A DNA stretch of 46,225 nucleotides from a bacterium TMED88 (GTDB lineage Bacteria > Myxococcota_A > UBA9160 > UBA4427): NCBI GenBank assembly GCA_002171515.1, contig NHEP01000124.1, forward strand, positions 1 to 46,225. The letters run 5' to 3'. The position numbers were made by a program, and so were the translations under genes. Positions within the stretch are counted from its first letter, which is position 1. Every line of letters begins with the position of its first letter. Of this stretch, positions 1 to 8,732 are shown piece by piece. A model generated the notes under the pieces. It saw only the letters and a list, made by a program, of their open reading frames with translations. It was not told where the DNA came from and did no database searches.

Positions 1-158
1 AGCCCATCGGCCGGCAAGGAAGGCCCTCAAAGGCCTGAGTCTGCGCTTTTTGCTGGTGGGCGAAGCCTACCGACACCGCCGGAGACTGTCATCCGATGAG
101 CCTCACTGAGCCAAAATCGCCCTCTCGCCCAATGCTCTAATTCGTGTACCGTCTCCAA

Positions 159-800
159 ATGATCTCGATCCTGATTGCTGACGACCACGGCATCGTGCGG
201 GAAGGACTGCGTCGTCTCCTGGAATCCCAAGAGGATTTCGAGGTCGTCGGGGAGGCCAGCGACGGACAAGAGGTTTTGACCGCGGTCAAAACGCTCCGTC
301 CCGACGTCGCGGTCTTGGATATCACCATGCCCCGACTCGGCGGACTCGAAACCTTGGAGCGCCTGAGAAGCAATCATCCCGACGTCAAGGTCATCCTGCT
401 CTCGGTCCATGGTGATCCGCCATTTATTCAGAGTGCCATTTCTCTGGGCGCGGACGGATACATTCTCAAAGATGGTCGGGCCGATGAAATCGTGACGGCC
501 GTACGGGAAGTGGTCCAAGGAGGAAGCTATTTCAGCCCGGCGGTGGCCCGCGAGATCGTGGATCAAATGCGGAGCCCGCAAGCCGCAGCCAAAGACCCCT
601 TCTCGCTGCTCTCGGGACGCGAGCGTGAAGTGCTCCATCAAATCGCCGAAGGTCTCTCCGCAAAAGAAGTTGCGGTGGCCCTCGACATCAGCGTAAAAAC
701 GGTAGAGGCCCATCGCACGAGCCTGATGAGAAAGCTTGGCGTGCGTAAGGCCACCGAACTCGTTCGGTATGCCCTGCGCCACGGACTGATCGAGCCCTGA
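159..800 (+). CDS. NarL/FixJ-family response regulator
   Basis: A two-domain transcription factor of 213 residues. The receiver domain (about 1-120) opens with ILIADDHG, which holds the acidic pair, and has the phospho-acceptor Asp in AVLDITMP and the conserved Lys in YILKDG. A linker leads to a C-terminal LuxR-type helix-turn-helix (about 145-205) with the family signature LSGREREVL and KTVEAHRTSLMRKL. All phosphorylation residues are intact, so a partner histidine kinase is expected; it is not in the window and may lie just upstream of base 1. An in-frame GTG at 144 would add five residues, but the ATG at 159 puts the receiver strand directly at the N-terminus as usual in the family. The gene ends two bases before the convergent methyltransferase gene. 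The family is certain; target genes are unknown. Confidence 0.93.
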   Translation: MISILIADDHGIVREGLRRLLESQEDFEVVGEASDGQEVLTAVKTLRPDVAVLDITMPRLGGLETLERLRSNHPDVKVILLSVHGDPPFIQSAISLGADGYILKDGRADEIVTAVREVVQGGSYFSPAVAREIVDQMRSPQAAAKDPFSLLSGREREVLHQIAEGLSAKEVAVALDISVKTVEAHRTSLMRKLGVRKATELVRYALRHGLIEP

Positions 801-802
801 TC

Positions 803-2026
803 TCAGCTTCGACGCAATGGCTCCAAAACCACCAAGGCCTCAAGGTGGGGCGTTTGCGGAAAGAGATCGAAACCCTCGATTGAGGTCACCCGATAGCCCC
901 GACCGACCAAGCGCGCTGTATCTCTCGCCAGAGTGGCTGGATCGCATGACAGATAAACGATTTTTTCGGCCTGCAGATTAGCCACGGCCTCCAGGGCCGA
1001 CTCCGCCAAGCCAGACCGCGGAGGGTCAAGCAGAACAACGTCGGGGCGAGCAAAACGTCGACTCGGAAGAATCGACTCGACGCGGGCCGAAATGATCTCG
1101 ACATGGTCTAGGCCTGCGCGTTCGAGGTTTTGCTGGAGATCCGCGATCGCGCAAGCCGCCGACTCAATGACCGTTACATCCGAAAAACGCCGCGCCAAAG
1201 CCAATGTAAAGAAACCGGCTCCAGCATACAGCTCAAGGGCTCGTCGCCCCCGCCCGGTCGCCGCGAGAACTCGACGATGCAGACCCTCCCAAAGCAGGGC
1301 ATTGGCTTGGGCAAATGTTCCAGGCGAAATTTGAATCTCGTCCCCTTCAATTTGGATGACGATGGGGAGAGCGGTTTTTTTTTCAACCCGACCGCATCGA
1401 ACCGGTCCATCGGAACCCAATGCAATTTCCCACTCGATCGGCTCTTGGTCGGCGGCGCTCATGCGGCGAACATCTTCTAAGGCGGACTCCAATGCGGGCG
1501 CCAGGACCGGGCAGGCCCTGGTCGCGCAAAGACGATGCGAGCGTCGAGCACGAAAACCCGACTCACCCGCACCCGCGAGCATCCGCGCCCGTGCCCGGTA
1601 TCCATAGCCCCTCGGCGAGGGCATCACTCCGGGCACTTGGTCGAGGGCAACCCCACCTATGCGAGAAAGCGTATCCGCGAGGATGGTGCGCTTGGCCTCG
1701 ACCTGAGCCGGGTAGTCAAGATGCTGCCACGTGCACCCTCCGCACACACCAAAAACGGAACACGGCGCTTCAACACGGTCAGGGCCAGGGCGCAGGATCT
1801 TCAGTATCTCAGCCCGCAAAAAGCGCCGCTGCACGTCGACGATCTGAACTTCGAGAAAGTCGCTCGGTGCCGCGAGAGGCACAAAGACAGTGCGACCGTC
1901 TGGCGCTTTGGCCACGCCGTCTCCCCCGGCCGCAAGCCGCAAGATGCGGAGTTCCAGGCACTGGCCGATTCGAATCGGTGGGGTTTGAGAAGCGACCTCA
2001 GTGGCCGTTTCGACCTTCCTTGCCAT
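803..2026 (-). CDS. rlmD: 23S rRNA (uracil-C5)-methyltransferase, RlmD/RumA type
   Basis: Predicted SAM-dependent enzyme making 5-methyluridine in 23S rRNA. A TRAM RNA-binding domain (about residues 15-75) is followed by the iron-sulfur cysteines C-x5-C-x2-C at 89, 95 and 98 with a further Cys in TRACPVL. The SAM-binding motif LELYAGAGFFTLALA, the DPPRSGL motif and the catalytic-cysteine motif LSCDPATLARD come next. TRAM plus the 4Fe-4S ligands and the 407-residue length resemble RlmD more than the shorter RlmC, but the exact target uridine cannot be read from sequence. ATG start at 2026. The first 29 bases overlap the end of the CorC-like gene on the same strand, so the two are probably co-transcribed. 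Confidence 0.92.
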   Translation of the reverse strand: MARKVETATEVASQTPPIRIGQCLELRILRLAAGGDGVAKAPDGRTVFVPLAAPSDFLEVQIVDVQRRFLRAEILKILRPGPDRVEAPCSVFGVCGGCTWQHLDYPAQVEAKRTILADTLSRIGGVALDQVPGVMPSPRGYGYRARARMLAGAGESGFRARRSHRLCATRACPVLAPALESALEDVRRMSAADQEPIEWEIALGSDGPVRCGRVEKKTALPIVIQIEGDEIQISPGTFAQANALLWEGLHRRVLAATGRGRRALELYAGAGFFTLALARRFSDVTVIESAACAIADLQQNLERAGLDHVEIISARVESILPSRRFARPDVVLLDPPRSGLAESALEAVANLQAEKIVYLSCDPATLARDTARLVGRGYRVTSIEGFDLFPQTPHLEALVVLEPLRRS

Positions 2027-3281
2027 GGTCGTCTTCTTCCCCGGTCTGGGTCACTTTAATGCGGGTGATCCGACTCCCTGATACGTCGATGCAGTCGAAT
2101 TCATAGCCAGGTACCCCAACCAACTCGCCACGACGGGGCGCTCGTTCGAGGGTGTTATAGATCAGGCCACCCATGGTATCACCGCGTTCAGCAGGAACTT
2201 GCCAACCCGACTCTCGATTGAAGTCCAGAACGGACACGCGCCCCAACACTTCGTAACTGCCATCGCGAAGCTTGCGGATCGTGAACAACTCCTCCGAATC
2301 AAATTCGTCTCGGATTTCACCCACGATCTCTTCCAGGATGTCTTCCTGGGTGACCAAGCCCTGGGTGACGCCAAATTCATCTTTGACCAGAGCCATATGG
2401 CAGAATGCACGCTGCATATCGGCGAGCAATCGAAGAATCGGCTTCCGTTCTGGCACCCGGAGGACGGGTTTGAGAATCGTCTGAACGTCGTCGCCTTCGG
2501 CGCCGACGAGTTTAAACAGATCCTTCAAGTGAACAATCCCCAGGACGTGATCAATATCGTCCTCGTAGATGGGAACCCGTGTATAGAGGCTCCCCAGCAT
2601 GGAGTCGAGCAATTCGGCGGGGGGTGTATCAGAGGGGTACGACTCGATCTCCGTGCGCGGCACCATGATATCTGTGACATGGAGTTCAGCGGCCTCAGAG
2701 GTCGCGCCGATAATCGCCAGAGGAGAACCCGCTCCTTCGTCTTCTCGAATTTCCCGGGCCAGCCTCAAAACCGCCTCGGGTGATAGCCCGCCGCCGCTTT
2801 CGACACCGCCCGTGGCCCGACGCACGATTGGATCGATGACGCGATCAAACAATGCATGGACGGGTCGAAGCAGTTGGTGAAAGATATAGAGCGGCAACCC
2901 GACCGACATCGAGACGCCCATCGGATGCCGAGCCGCCACAGCTTTCGGCAGGATCTCGGCGAGCAAGAGCACCAGAAAAGTCATCACGCCCGTCGCCACG
3001 GGGACGCCCACGTCAAATCCAAAAAGCTGAACGGCCAGGGCGGACGCCACTGAGGCCCCGAGGATGTTCACAATGTTGTTGCCCAGCAGAATCGTCACCA
3101 ACAACCGAGACGACGAGGAGGTCAGTTCGCGAACGGCCACCGCGGCCGGTCCGCTCGAACCCTTGATTTCCTCCTCCATATCGTGAGAGCGAATTCGAAA
3201 AAGAGCCGTCTCACTGCTGGAGAAAAACGCGGAAAGCGCCAGACAAATCAAGATGACCACCACAGAAGCGAGGATCGTCAA
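1998..3281 (-). CDS. CNNM/CorC-like membrane protein with CBS pair (hemolysin-C family)
   Basis: Integral membrane protein of the DUF21-CBS-CorC_HlyC architecture, proposed in this family to act in magnesium or cobalt efflux. The N-terminal DUF21 region (about 1-190) has several hydrophobic helices, beginning with a signal-anchor-like segment and including an LLVTILLGNNIVNILGA stretch typical of the family. Two CBS motifs follow (about 205-330; VTDIMVPRTEIESYP, then VKDEFGVTQGLVTQEDILEEIVGEI), and a C-terminal transporter-associated domain (about 345-425). The start is TTG at 3281, supported by a GGAAGGA ribosome site just upstream; no ATG precedes the first membrane segment. It overlaps the rRNA methyltransferase gene by 29 bases. 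Substrate is uncertain. Confidence 0.9.
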   Translation of the reverse strand: MTILASVVVILICLALSAFFSSSETALFRIRSHDMEEEIKGSSGPAAVAVRELTSSSSRLLVTILLGNNIVNILGASVASALAVQLFGFDVGVPVATGVMTFLVLLLAEILPKAVAARHPMGVSMSVGLPLYIFHQLLRPVHALFDRVIDPIVRRATGGVESGGGLSPEAVLRLAREIREDEGAGSPLAIIGATSEAAELHVTDIMVPRTEIESYPSDTPPAELLDSMLGSLYTRVPIYEDDIDHVLGIVHLKDLFKLVGAEGDDVQTILKPVLRVPERKPILRLLADMQRAFCHMALVKDEFGVTQGLVTQEDILEEIVGEIRDEFDSEELFTIRKLRDGSYEVLGRVSVLDFNRESGWQVPAERGDTMGGLIYNTLERAPRRGELVGVPGYEFDCIDVSGSRITRIKVTQTGEEDDHGKEGRNGH

Positions 3282-3621
3282 AACCGGTCCTTCCCAGAGG
3301 GGCGCCGCTGGGCGCGAACCTCATCGTGATCAAGGGATAAAAGAAGTGAAGGCGCCCGGGCCGCAGCGAGACCGCATACGCGTGCCCCGACAACGCCAGA
3401 AGACGGCGGGGGAGTGCGATGGGAAAAAACGGGGCGGACCAAAGGTCGGCCCCTTAGGCAATTTGGAGACCGGCTATCCGCTGGCCCCGCGCGGCGAGAT
3501 GGGCTGGGTTTGTTCATGGTTCGAACCGCGAAGCTAACCCGGCCTCCGCCCTTGAGCAACGGAGCCTCGAGGCGCTCGCGAACCGGGGGGGAGGAGCCTG
3601 GACGCTGGCTCACCCGGGCGA
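3282..3621. other. 340-bp intergenic region with one terminator
   Basis: This stretch lies between the MoeA-fusion gene and the CorC-like gene, both on the minus strand. It holds a minus-strand terminator-like hairpin (3424-3453) and a ribosome site for the downstream TTG start. A 115-codon open frame covers it on the minus strand but is Arg/Pro/Ser-rich low-complexity with no start signal, and I do not call it. A promoter for the CorC-like gene would be expected between the terminator and 3281; no convincing hexamers are visible. Confidence 0.6.
3424..3453 (-). terminator. Rho-independent terminator of the cofactor operon
   Basis: Read on the minus strand, GGGGC-C-GACC, a TTT loop, and GGTC-C-GCCCC form a 9-bp GC stem with one internal mismatch. 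It is followed by one G and then a run of six T. It lies about 170 bases beyond the stop of the MoeA-fusion gene and ahead of the CorC-like gene, so it separates those two transcription units. The T run is the best of any hairpin seen in the window. Confidence 0.75.
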
Positions 3622-5532
3622 TCAATTTTCCGGGAACCCGCGGGTCGCCAAGGTCGCTCGCACGGGGGACCCCGCCTCAAGAAGCGCACGAAGACGACGG
3701 ACAGCGGGGCGCTCCCAACGGTCTTCGGGCACCGCAAAGTCATATCTCTCCGCGCGCAGGGGCCTGAATCGAAGATTCGTCTCGCGCGCCACCGTCTCGA
3801 TGGTCACCCCCCAATCCGCCCGGCCCTGGACAATTGCGGCGGCCACGGCGTAGTGGCTACGCGGCTCGTAGCCATAGCCAGGGGGACGACGGTCCCCCAA
3901 GAGCGCATCGATCAGAATACGAGTTCCGGCTCCACGGTTGCGATTCACCATACGGAGGGCGTCATCCGCAAGCAACGCCTCGAGGGAGCGATCATCGTCC
4001 TCTCGGGTGACGACACCCTGCATCCGCCCGTAACCGCGCAACAAGCGAAGACCGTCGGGCAGAAAGGGCGCGTTGTATTCACCGCTTTCGGGGTCGAGAA
4101 GGTGAATCGGCGCGAGATCGCACTCGCCCCGGGCCGCTGCGCCGAGCCCCCCCTGACTCCCCACCGCCAAGAGCTTGACTTTTAAACCTTCGGCCGCCAA
4201 AGCGCTCGCAATGACATCGAGGCCCGCGCAGTGACTCCCGATCACCACCAAATCGGAAACGGGGATCTCACGTCCCATCAGGGTCACGTCAACGGTCTCG
4301 CCATCATCCACCAACTCGCGGTTGCGGGCGATTCGGACAAAACCGTCGGCGCGACTAAATGAGGTCACGCTGCCGCTGCCTTTGCCCATCGGATAGGCCG
4401 CTAGATTCTGTGTCGAACCGTCTCCACCCGGGTGAACGAGGCCCACCAACAAGTATTCAAGCCGACCTCGATCCGAGACCACTTTTTGAGCGAGCCGCGC
4501 CTGAACGACCGGGCGGTCCGTTTCCCCCTGGCCGGACATCGACCGGATCACCGGCGCCACAAATTCGTGAAAGGTGAAGATCGCCGAGGTCGGAAAGCCG
4601 GGAAGGATGACCACTGGCCGTTGTGCGCTCGCCGCCAAACAGATGGGCTTGCCCGGCTTCAAGGCCACACCGTGAACCACCACTCCGGGATCAAGTTCAC
4701 CGACCGCCGCCGCGTTCAGATCCCCTTCCCCCTTTGAAGTGCCCCCGGAAAGCAAGACCAAATCAGCGCCCGCCAGGGCTTTTTGCAAAGCCGGTCGAAG
4801 CAGGTCGAGATCATCGCCAAATGATCCCAAGAACCACGGATCGCCCCCCACTTCTCGAACCGCATCGGCCAGGATCCGACCGTTGCTGTCGTACACAAGA
4901 CCTGGGCGCATCGCGGCACCGGGCTGAACGATCTCGTCCCCGGTCGACAAAATCGCCACGCGGGGACGTCGAACGAGGGCCACTTCCGAACAGCCCACCG
5001 CCGCCAACAGACCCGTCTCACGGGATGTGAGACGCGTTCCGGCAAAGAGAATCGTCTCCCCTCGCCCCATGTCGGTTCCCGCGTAGGAGACAGCCGCCCC
5101 GGGGGTTCGCGCCTGACGAACGATCAGAACCTGAGAATCCGCATCATCAATATCGGTCTGTTCCACAGGCACAACCGCATCGGCGCCTCGGGGCAACATG
5201 CCGCCCGTCGCGATTTGGGTGGCTGTTCCAGGGGTCACTTCCTCTTGCGGGGCGATTCCGGTAGGGATCGTTTCGCTGTTCAGCCGGAGACGGACGGGCT
5301 CTTCCTCAGAGGCCCCAAAGGTGTCGGGCGCCTGGATCGCGAAGCCGTCCATGTTGGACCGATCAAAGCCTGGCACATCAACTGGTGCGCGAACGTCTTC
5401 CGCCAACACTCGGCCCAGCGCGTGTTCCAAGAAAACGGATTCGGACACGCCGGGCACCACCGAAATGACTTCGCGCCATCGGCGCTCCGCTTCATCGCGG
5501 TCAAGTACTTCGAGAAATTGCTGCTGTTTCAC
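3622..5532 (-). CDS. moeA: MoeA-type molybdotransferase fused to a periplasmic-binding-like domain
   Basis: A 636-residue fusion. Residues 1 to about 410 are a full MoeA: an N-terminal MoeA domain (FDRSNMDGFAI), the MoCF/MogA-like domain with STGDEIV, LSGGTSKGEGD and LPGFPTSAIF, and the small C-terminal beta domain. Residues about 425-630 are a PBP-like domain (COG1910/PF12727 type) with the characteristic NRNRGAGTRILID loop. MoeA inserts the metal into adenylylated molybdopterin; the appended domain probably binds the oxyanion or a cofactor precursor, which is inference from the family. It starts with GTG inside the preceding moeA stop (GTGA overlap, four bases), showing translational coupling. 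No signal peptide is seen, so it is cytoplasmic. Placement in an aldehyde:ferredoxin oxidoreductase operon suggests tungsten use. Confidence 0.92.
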   Translation of the reverse strand: MKQQQFLEVLDRDEAERRWREVISVVPGVSESVFLEHALGRVLAEDVRAPVDVPGFDRSNMDGFAIQAPDTFGASEEEPVRLRLNSETIPTGIAPQEEVTPGTATQIATGGMLPRGADAVVPVEQTDIDDADSQVLIVRQARTPGAAVSYAGTDMGRGETILFAGTRLTSRETGLLAAVGCSEVALVRRPRVAILSTGDEIVQPGAAMRPGLVYDSNGRILADAVREVGGDPWFLGSFGDDLDLLRPALQKALAGADLVLLSGGTSKGEGDLNAAAVGELDPGVVVHGVALKPGKPICLAASAQRPVVILPGFPTSAIFTFHEFVAPVIRSMSGQGETDRPVVQARLAQKVVSDRGRLEYLLVGLVHPGGDGSTQNLAAYPMGKGSGSVTSFSRADGFVRIARNRELVDDGETVDVTLMGREIPVSDLVVIGSHCAGLDVIASALAAEGLKVKLLAVGSQGGLGAAARGECDLAPIHLLDPESGEYNAPFLPDGLRLLRGYGRMQGVVTREDDDRSLEALLADDALRMVNRNRGAGTRILIDALLGDRRPPGYGYEPRSHYAVAAAIVQGRADWGVTIETVARETNLRFRPLRAERYDFAVPEDRWERPAVRRLRALLEAGSPVRATLATRGFPEN

Positions 5533-6776
5533 TCGGATCGATCCTCGTCGTAGAGGAGAACCTCGACGGGCTCCCCCTCGGCGACGCCTTCTTGTTCACG
5601 CGGCACGATGACGGCCCCGATCGCCCGCACCGTCGAGGAAAGAATGGAAGCACCTGAAGTCGCCAGAGGCACCGCATGACCCTCTTCAAGAGCGACTCGA
5701 ACATAATCCGTCCGGCCAATCGCCGAGGCGATTTTTCGCGCGAGCGGAAAGGCGGCAACCCGGTGAGGCCATGCACCCGAACGTCCTCCGAGACGCCGGA
5801 TCGTTGGCCCGGCAAAAAACTCGTAGGCGGCCAGACAGCTCACCGGATTCCCAGGCAGCAGAAAAACAAAAGTTTCGCCCACGCGACCCACTCCGGTGGG
5901 ACTTGAGGGCCGCATTGAAATTCCATGAAAATCCAAGGAGCCCAGTTGTCCGAGTAATCGCGGTGCATGATCCTCTTGACCCACGGAGCTGCCTCCAGAG
6001 ACCAAGATCACGTCGGCTTCGTCGTTCGACATGGCTTCAGCAATTCGATCGGTCACGTCGGGCAAAATCTGGAAGGGCAAAGCAGCCGCTCCATCGCGAT
6101 CAATGAGACCTCGCATCACCACTGAATTGCTATCGACAATTTTGGCGCCGGACGGGCGCGCCCCCGCCGGCAGCAATTCATCTCCCGTGATCACCAGCGC
6201 CACACGAGGGCGCCGCACGCAATTCACCTCGGCGTGGCCAATCGAAGACAACAATCCGACATCTTGCGGCCGAAGGCGCCGACCCGCGAGCAAGACCCGC
6301 TCCCCCTGACGGATGTCCTCTCCGATCGCGCCCACATTCTTGCGAGGCGCAACAGCTTCGCTGACCTGGACGCGACTCGCTTTCGAATCTTCCTGGCAAA
6401 CCTCAGCCATGATGACTGCGTCCGCGCCGTCGGGAAGCGGTGCACCCGTCATGATGCGGACGGCTTGGCCGACCTCAACAGAGCCAATATGGGGGTTGCC
6501 TGGAAGTGCGGTTCCGACAAGCTCGAAGGAAATCGGATCATAGTCCGACGCCCCAAAGCTTTCCTCGCCCCGAATCGCGTAGCCGTCCATCGCGGAGCGC
6601 GGAAAACCCGGCACATCCACCTCGGCCACAACGTCCTCAGCCAAGACACGTCCAACAGATTCGAGCAGGGGAACGATTTCGGAAGGAAGAGGCTTCGTGT
6701 TTTGCCTCAAAAAGGCCTCGACTTCCTCTACGTCCGCACGCTCTGCAAATCCGCGCATGCGCACGTCACGCGGCAT
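5529..6776 (-). CDS. moeA: Molybdopterin molybdotransferase MoeA
   Basis: Stand-alone MoeA of 415 residues, catalysing metal (Mo or W) insertion into AMP-activated molybdopterin. Visible family marks are FPRSAMDGYAIRG in the N-terminal domain, the regulatory motif MTGAPLPDGADAV, the MoCF-like domain with ITGDELLPAG and LVSGGSSVGQED, and LLPGNPVSCLAAYEFF. The ATG at 6776 is preceded by an AAGGAAGTGAG stretch; a second in-frame ATG seven codons in is possible. It overlaps the downstream MoeA fusion by four bases. Two different MoeA proteins in one operon recall organisms in which paralogues are thought to divide molybdenum and tungsten. A 10-bp hairpin lies between the oxidoreductase stop and this start. 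Confidence 0.94.
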   Translation of the reverse strand: MPRDVRMRGFAERADVEEVEAFLRQNTKPLPSEIVPLLESVGRVLAEDVVAEVDVPGFPRSAMDGYAIRGEESFGASDYDPISFELVGTALPGNPHIGSVEVGQAVRIMTGAPLPDGADAVIMAEVCQEDSKASRVQVSEAVAPRKNVGAIGEDIRQGERVLLAGRRLRPQDVGLLSSIGHAEVNCVRRPRVALVITGDELLPAGARPSGAKIVDSNSVVMRGLIDRDGAAALPFQILPDVTDRIAEAMSNDEADVILVSGGSSVGQEDHAPRLLGQLGSLDFHGISMRPSSPTGVGRVGETFVFLLPGNPVSCLAAYEFFAGPTIRRLGGRSGAWPHRVAAFPLARKIASAIGRTDYVRVALEEGHAVPLATSGASILSSTVRAIGAVIVPREQEGVAEGEPVEVLLYDEDRSE

Positions 6777-6835
6777 CGGTCATCTCACTTCCTTTCCTGA
6801 AACTTCACCCCGAGTCGATACCACCGTAACGTCAA

Positions 6836-6863
6836 ACGGGCAGGGAATTTCTCCCCTGCCCGT
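6836..6863 (-). promoter_or_regulatory. Intercistronic hairpin between the oxidoreductase gene and moeA
   Basis: A perfect 10-bp inverted repeat, ACGGGCAGGG and CCCTGCCCGT, with an 8-base loop, in the 133 bases between the oxidoreductase stop and the moeA start. On the transcribed minus strand only two T follow the stem, so it is a poor full terminator. It could act as a partial terminator or RNA stabiliser setting a high enzyme-to-MoeA ratio. I did not recognise a Moco/Tuco riboswitch consensus here. Confidence 0.55.
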
Positions 6864-6909
6864 CAAGAACCAAGCTACGAAACCAGGTAGCCCCGGCTTC
6901 GCAAAGCGA

Positions 6910-8649
6910 TCAACCACTCGCTTTATTTGTATACAGTTCTTCCGACGGGGACATCCGTTCCTTGGCCGCGGCAATGATGTCCGGTGTCACGTCAAACTTG
7001 AACACGCCATCCGGGCCGATGCCCTCGTTGATCAAGCAGTCCGAAAGTCGATCATCTTCGATCTTCCAGCCGGCGCCTTCGTTGAACTTCCATTCGTCCA
7101 CAAGACACTCCCAAGCCTGGTCGGCCATATGCTCTTTCGTCACCTCTTCACCGAAGAAAGCGCTGTAGTAGGCAGCGATGTCGACCATGCTGGGCTGCAG
7201 GAACTGGCAGAATCCAGACGCGTCCGTGATGGCGTTGACCATCTGGGATTCTTGGCTGGCCCGAGCGAATTGATCGGGCTGGAGCCCAGGATTAATGATC
7301 AGGCCGGCTGTGTGGTCGGCCCCCATTGGACTCGTCGCATAGGTGACCCCGGTCGCCTTCAGGGGACGCGGGTCCCATGCAGGAATCGCCTGGCCCCTTG
7401 CCTCAGGCACCCGGGCGTGGCCCGTGTATTGGCCTGCGGCCACCGCTCCGTTCCCCACAACCTGGCCCAGCTCTTTGCCCTCTGCGATTTGCCGAAGCAG
7501 CGCTTTGGCCCCTTCCGCGTCGCCGTACTCGATGGCGTCATTGTCCGAATCCATCAAGATCGCGATGGCGGCCCCGGTCTCAATGGTATCCAAACCGAGC
7601 TCGTCACAGAGACGATCGAGCTCGGCTACGTCGTCGATGCTTTCAATCGCGCAGCTGGCCCCAAGCAAGGTGATGGTTTCGAACTCCAGAGCGGACGTCA
7701 TATAGTTGCCGTCCTTGTCATGCACAATGTTGCTGCATTGAACAATGCAGCCCGTCATGCAGTTGTGCATGCCGCCGCCGCGGGTCTCGAAGCTCTCGAC
7801 AATTCTTGCGCCGTCGAGCTCGTTGACATTGGGGGACTGCCCTTCCGTCCGATTTTTATAGACGAAGGTGTGAAGCATGTTGGCCGTCTGGACAAAAGCA
7901 CTCGTGCCCTTGGCAAACATCTGGGGACCGCCCAGATAGTCTGAGCTGTAGGACTTGATCTTCGCCGTAAAGGCTTTCGGATCCGCGGGACGGCGCGCTT
8001 TGGCCTTTCCCGTATCCACCTTGACCCACTTGAGCCCCTTGCTCCCCATCACGGCACCGAGTCCGCCGCGGGCGGCATGGCGGGCAGGGCGGCGCTCTTT
8101 GTTTTGGTCTGTGCAGGCTACTGAAGCGCCCGAGAGCATTTGCTCACCAGCGGGACCAATGCTGATCGCAGAAACCGATTTCGGGGTGCCTTCCAGCAGC
8201 TTGGCGCAACAGGCGTAGTTCCAAAGGCCCTTGTATTCGTCGGCCGCCACAATCGACATGCCGTCGGGGCTGATTTCCAAGCCGAACCGTCGGTCTCGAT
8301 CGGCCGGCTGACCCTTCAAGATGATGGCTCGAATTCCGAGCTTCATCAGATCCTGCCCGGGGTTTCCACCGGAATTGGCTTCCTTGATGCCGCCGGTCAG
8401 GGGACTTTTTCCGCCAATCGAAATGCGGCCACTGGTCGGCGCTGTGGTTCCGGCGAGCACGCCGGGCGCCATCACGAGCACGTTATCGGGCCCCAGCGGA
8501 TCGCAGGCCGGATCGCATTGTTCCCGCAGAATCCGAGCCGAAAGGGACCGCCCTCCGAGCATTCGCCAGTCTTCGGGAAAAGGTTCTGTCGAGATAGTCT
8601 GCGTCGTCATGTCGACGTAAACGAGGTGATCCCCTTCGTATGCGGGCAT
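6910..8649 (-). CDS. Aldehyde:ferredoxin oxidoreductase family protein (tungstopterin enzyme)
   Basis: Predicted tungsten-bispyranopterin, 4Fe-4S oxidoreductase of the AOR family, oxidising aldehydes to acids (or a related reaction) with ferredoxin-like carriers. Family landmarks: the N-terminal AOR fold with LGGRSLSARIL; RISIGGKSPLTGGIKEAN; PARHAARGGLGAVMGSKGLK (about 188-207), a pterin-binding stretch; three cluster cysteines at 297, 301 and 305 (CMTGCIVQC) with the fourth at 481 in DASGFC; and SPMGADHTAG near 441-450. Length 579 residues is normal. The open frame extends to 8691, but the ATG at 8649 has a strong AAGGAGAGG ribosome site and fits the family N-terminus. It follows a MoaD-like gene and precedes two moeA genes. 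Substrate and electron partner are not given by context. Confidence 0.93.
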   Translation of the reverse strand: MPAYEGDHLVYVDMTTQTISTEPFPEDWRMLGGRSLSARILREQCDPACDPLGPDNVLVMAPGVLAGTTAPTSGRISIGGKSPLTGGIKEANSGGNPGQDLMKLGIRAIILKGQPADRDRRFGLEISPDGMSIVAADEYKGLWNYACCAKLLEGTPKSVSAISIGPAGEQMLSGASVACTDQNKERRPARHAARGGLGAVMGSKGLKWVKVDTGKAKARRPADPKAFTAKIKSYSSDYLGGPQMFAKGTSAFVQTANMLHTFVYKNRTEGQSPNVNELDGARIVESFETRGGGMHNCMTGCIVQCSNIVHDKDGNYMTSALEFETITLLGASCAIESIDDVAELDRLCDELGLDTIETGAAIAILMDSDNDAIEYGDAEGAKALLRQIAEGKELGQVVGNGAVAAGQYTGHARVPEARGQAIPAWDPRPLKATGVTYATSPMGADHTAGLIINPGLQPDQFARASQESQMVNAITDASGFCQFLQPSMVDIAAYYSAFFGEEVTKEHMADQAWECLVDEWKFNEGAGWKIEDDRLSDCLINEGIGPDGVFKFDVTPDIIAAAKERMSPSEELYTNKASG

Positions 8650-8732
8650 GGTGTTCCTCTCCTTGCTGACTCCCCTCTGAGGGAGGGCCATTTGGCGGCA
8701 TTTAGACGGTGAATATAGTACGGAGCGCGGAT

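Noticed and set aside
1-143. Short open frame 2-109 on the plus strand, possibly the tail of an upstream protein (ending SSDEPH)
   Set aside because: Only 35 codons of Arg-rich sequence at the window edge, with no recognisable motif. A kinase tail cannot be claimed.
27-782. 251-codon open frame antisense to the NarL-type regulator
   Set aside because: It mirrors the real gene in another strand. Its sequence has no family motif and the plus-strand protein is unmistakable.
3518-3527. GGTTCGAACC, similar to a tRNA T-loop
   Set aside because: It is a plain palindrome. The flanks do not form a T-stem, anticodon arm or acceptor on either strand.
3278-3625. 115-codon minus-strand frame in the 340-bp spacer
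   Set aside because: Low-complexity Arg/Pro/Ser composition, no ribosome site, and it crosses the terminator hairpin.
6697-7944. 415-codon plus-strand frame across moeA and the oxidoreductase
   Set aside because: Long antisense frames are common in GC-rich DNA. The minus-strand frame has clear AOR and MoeA motifs, and this one has none.
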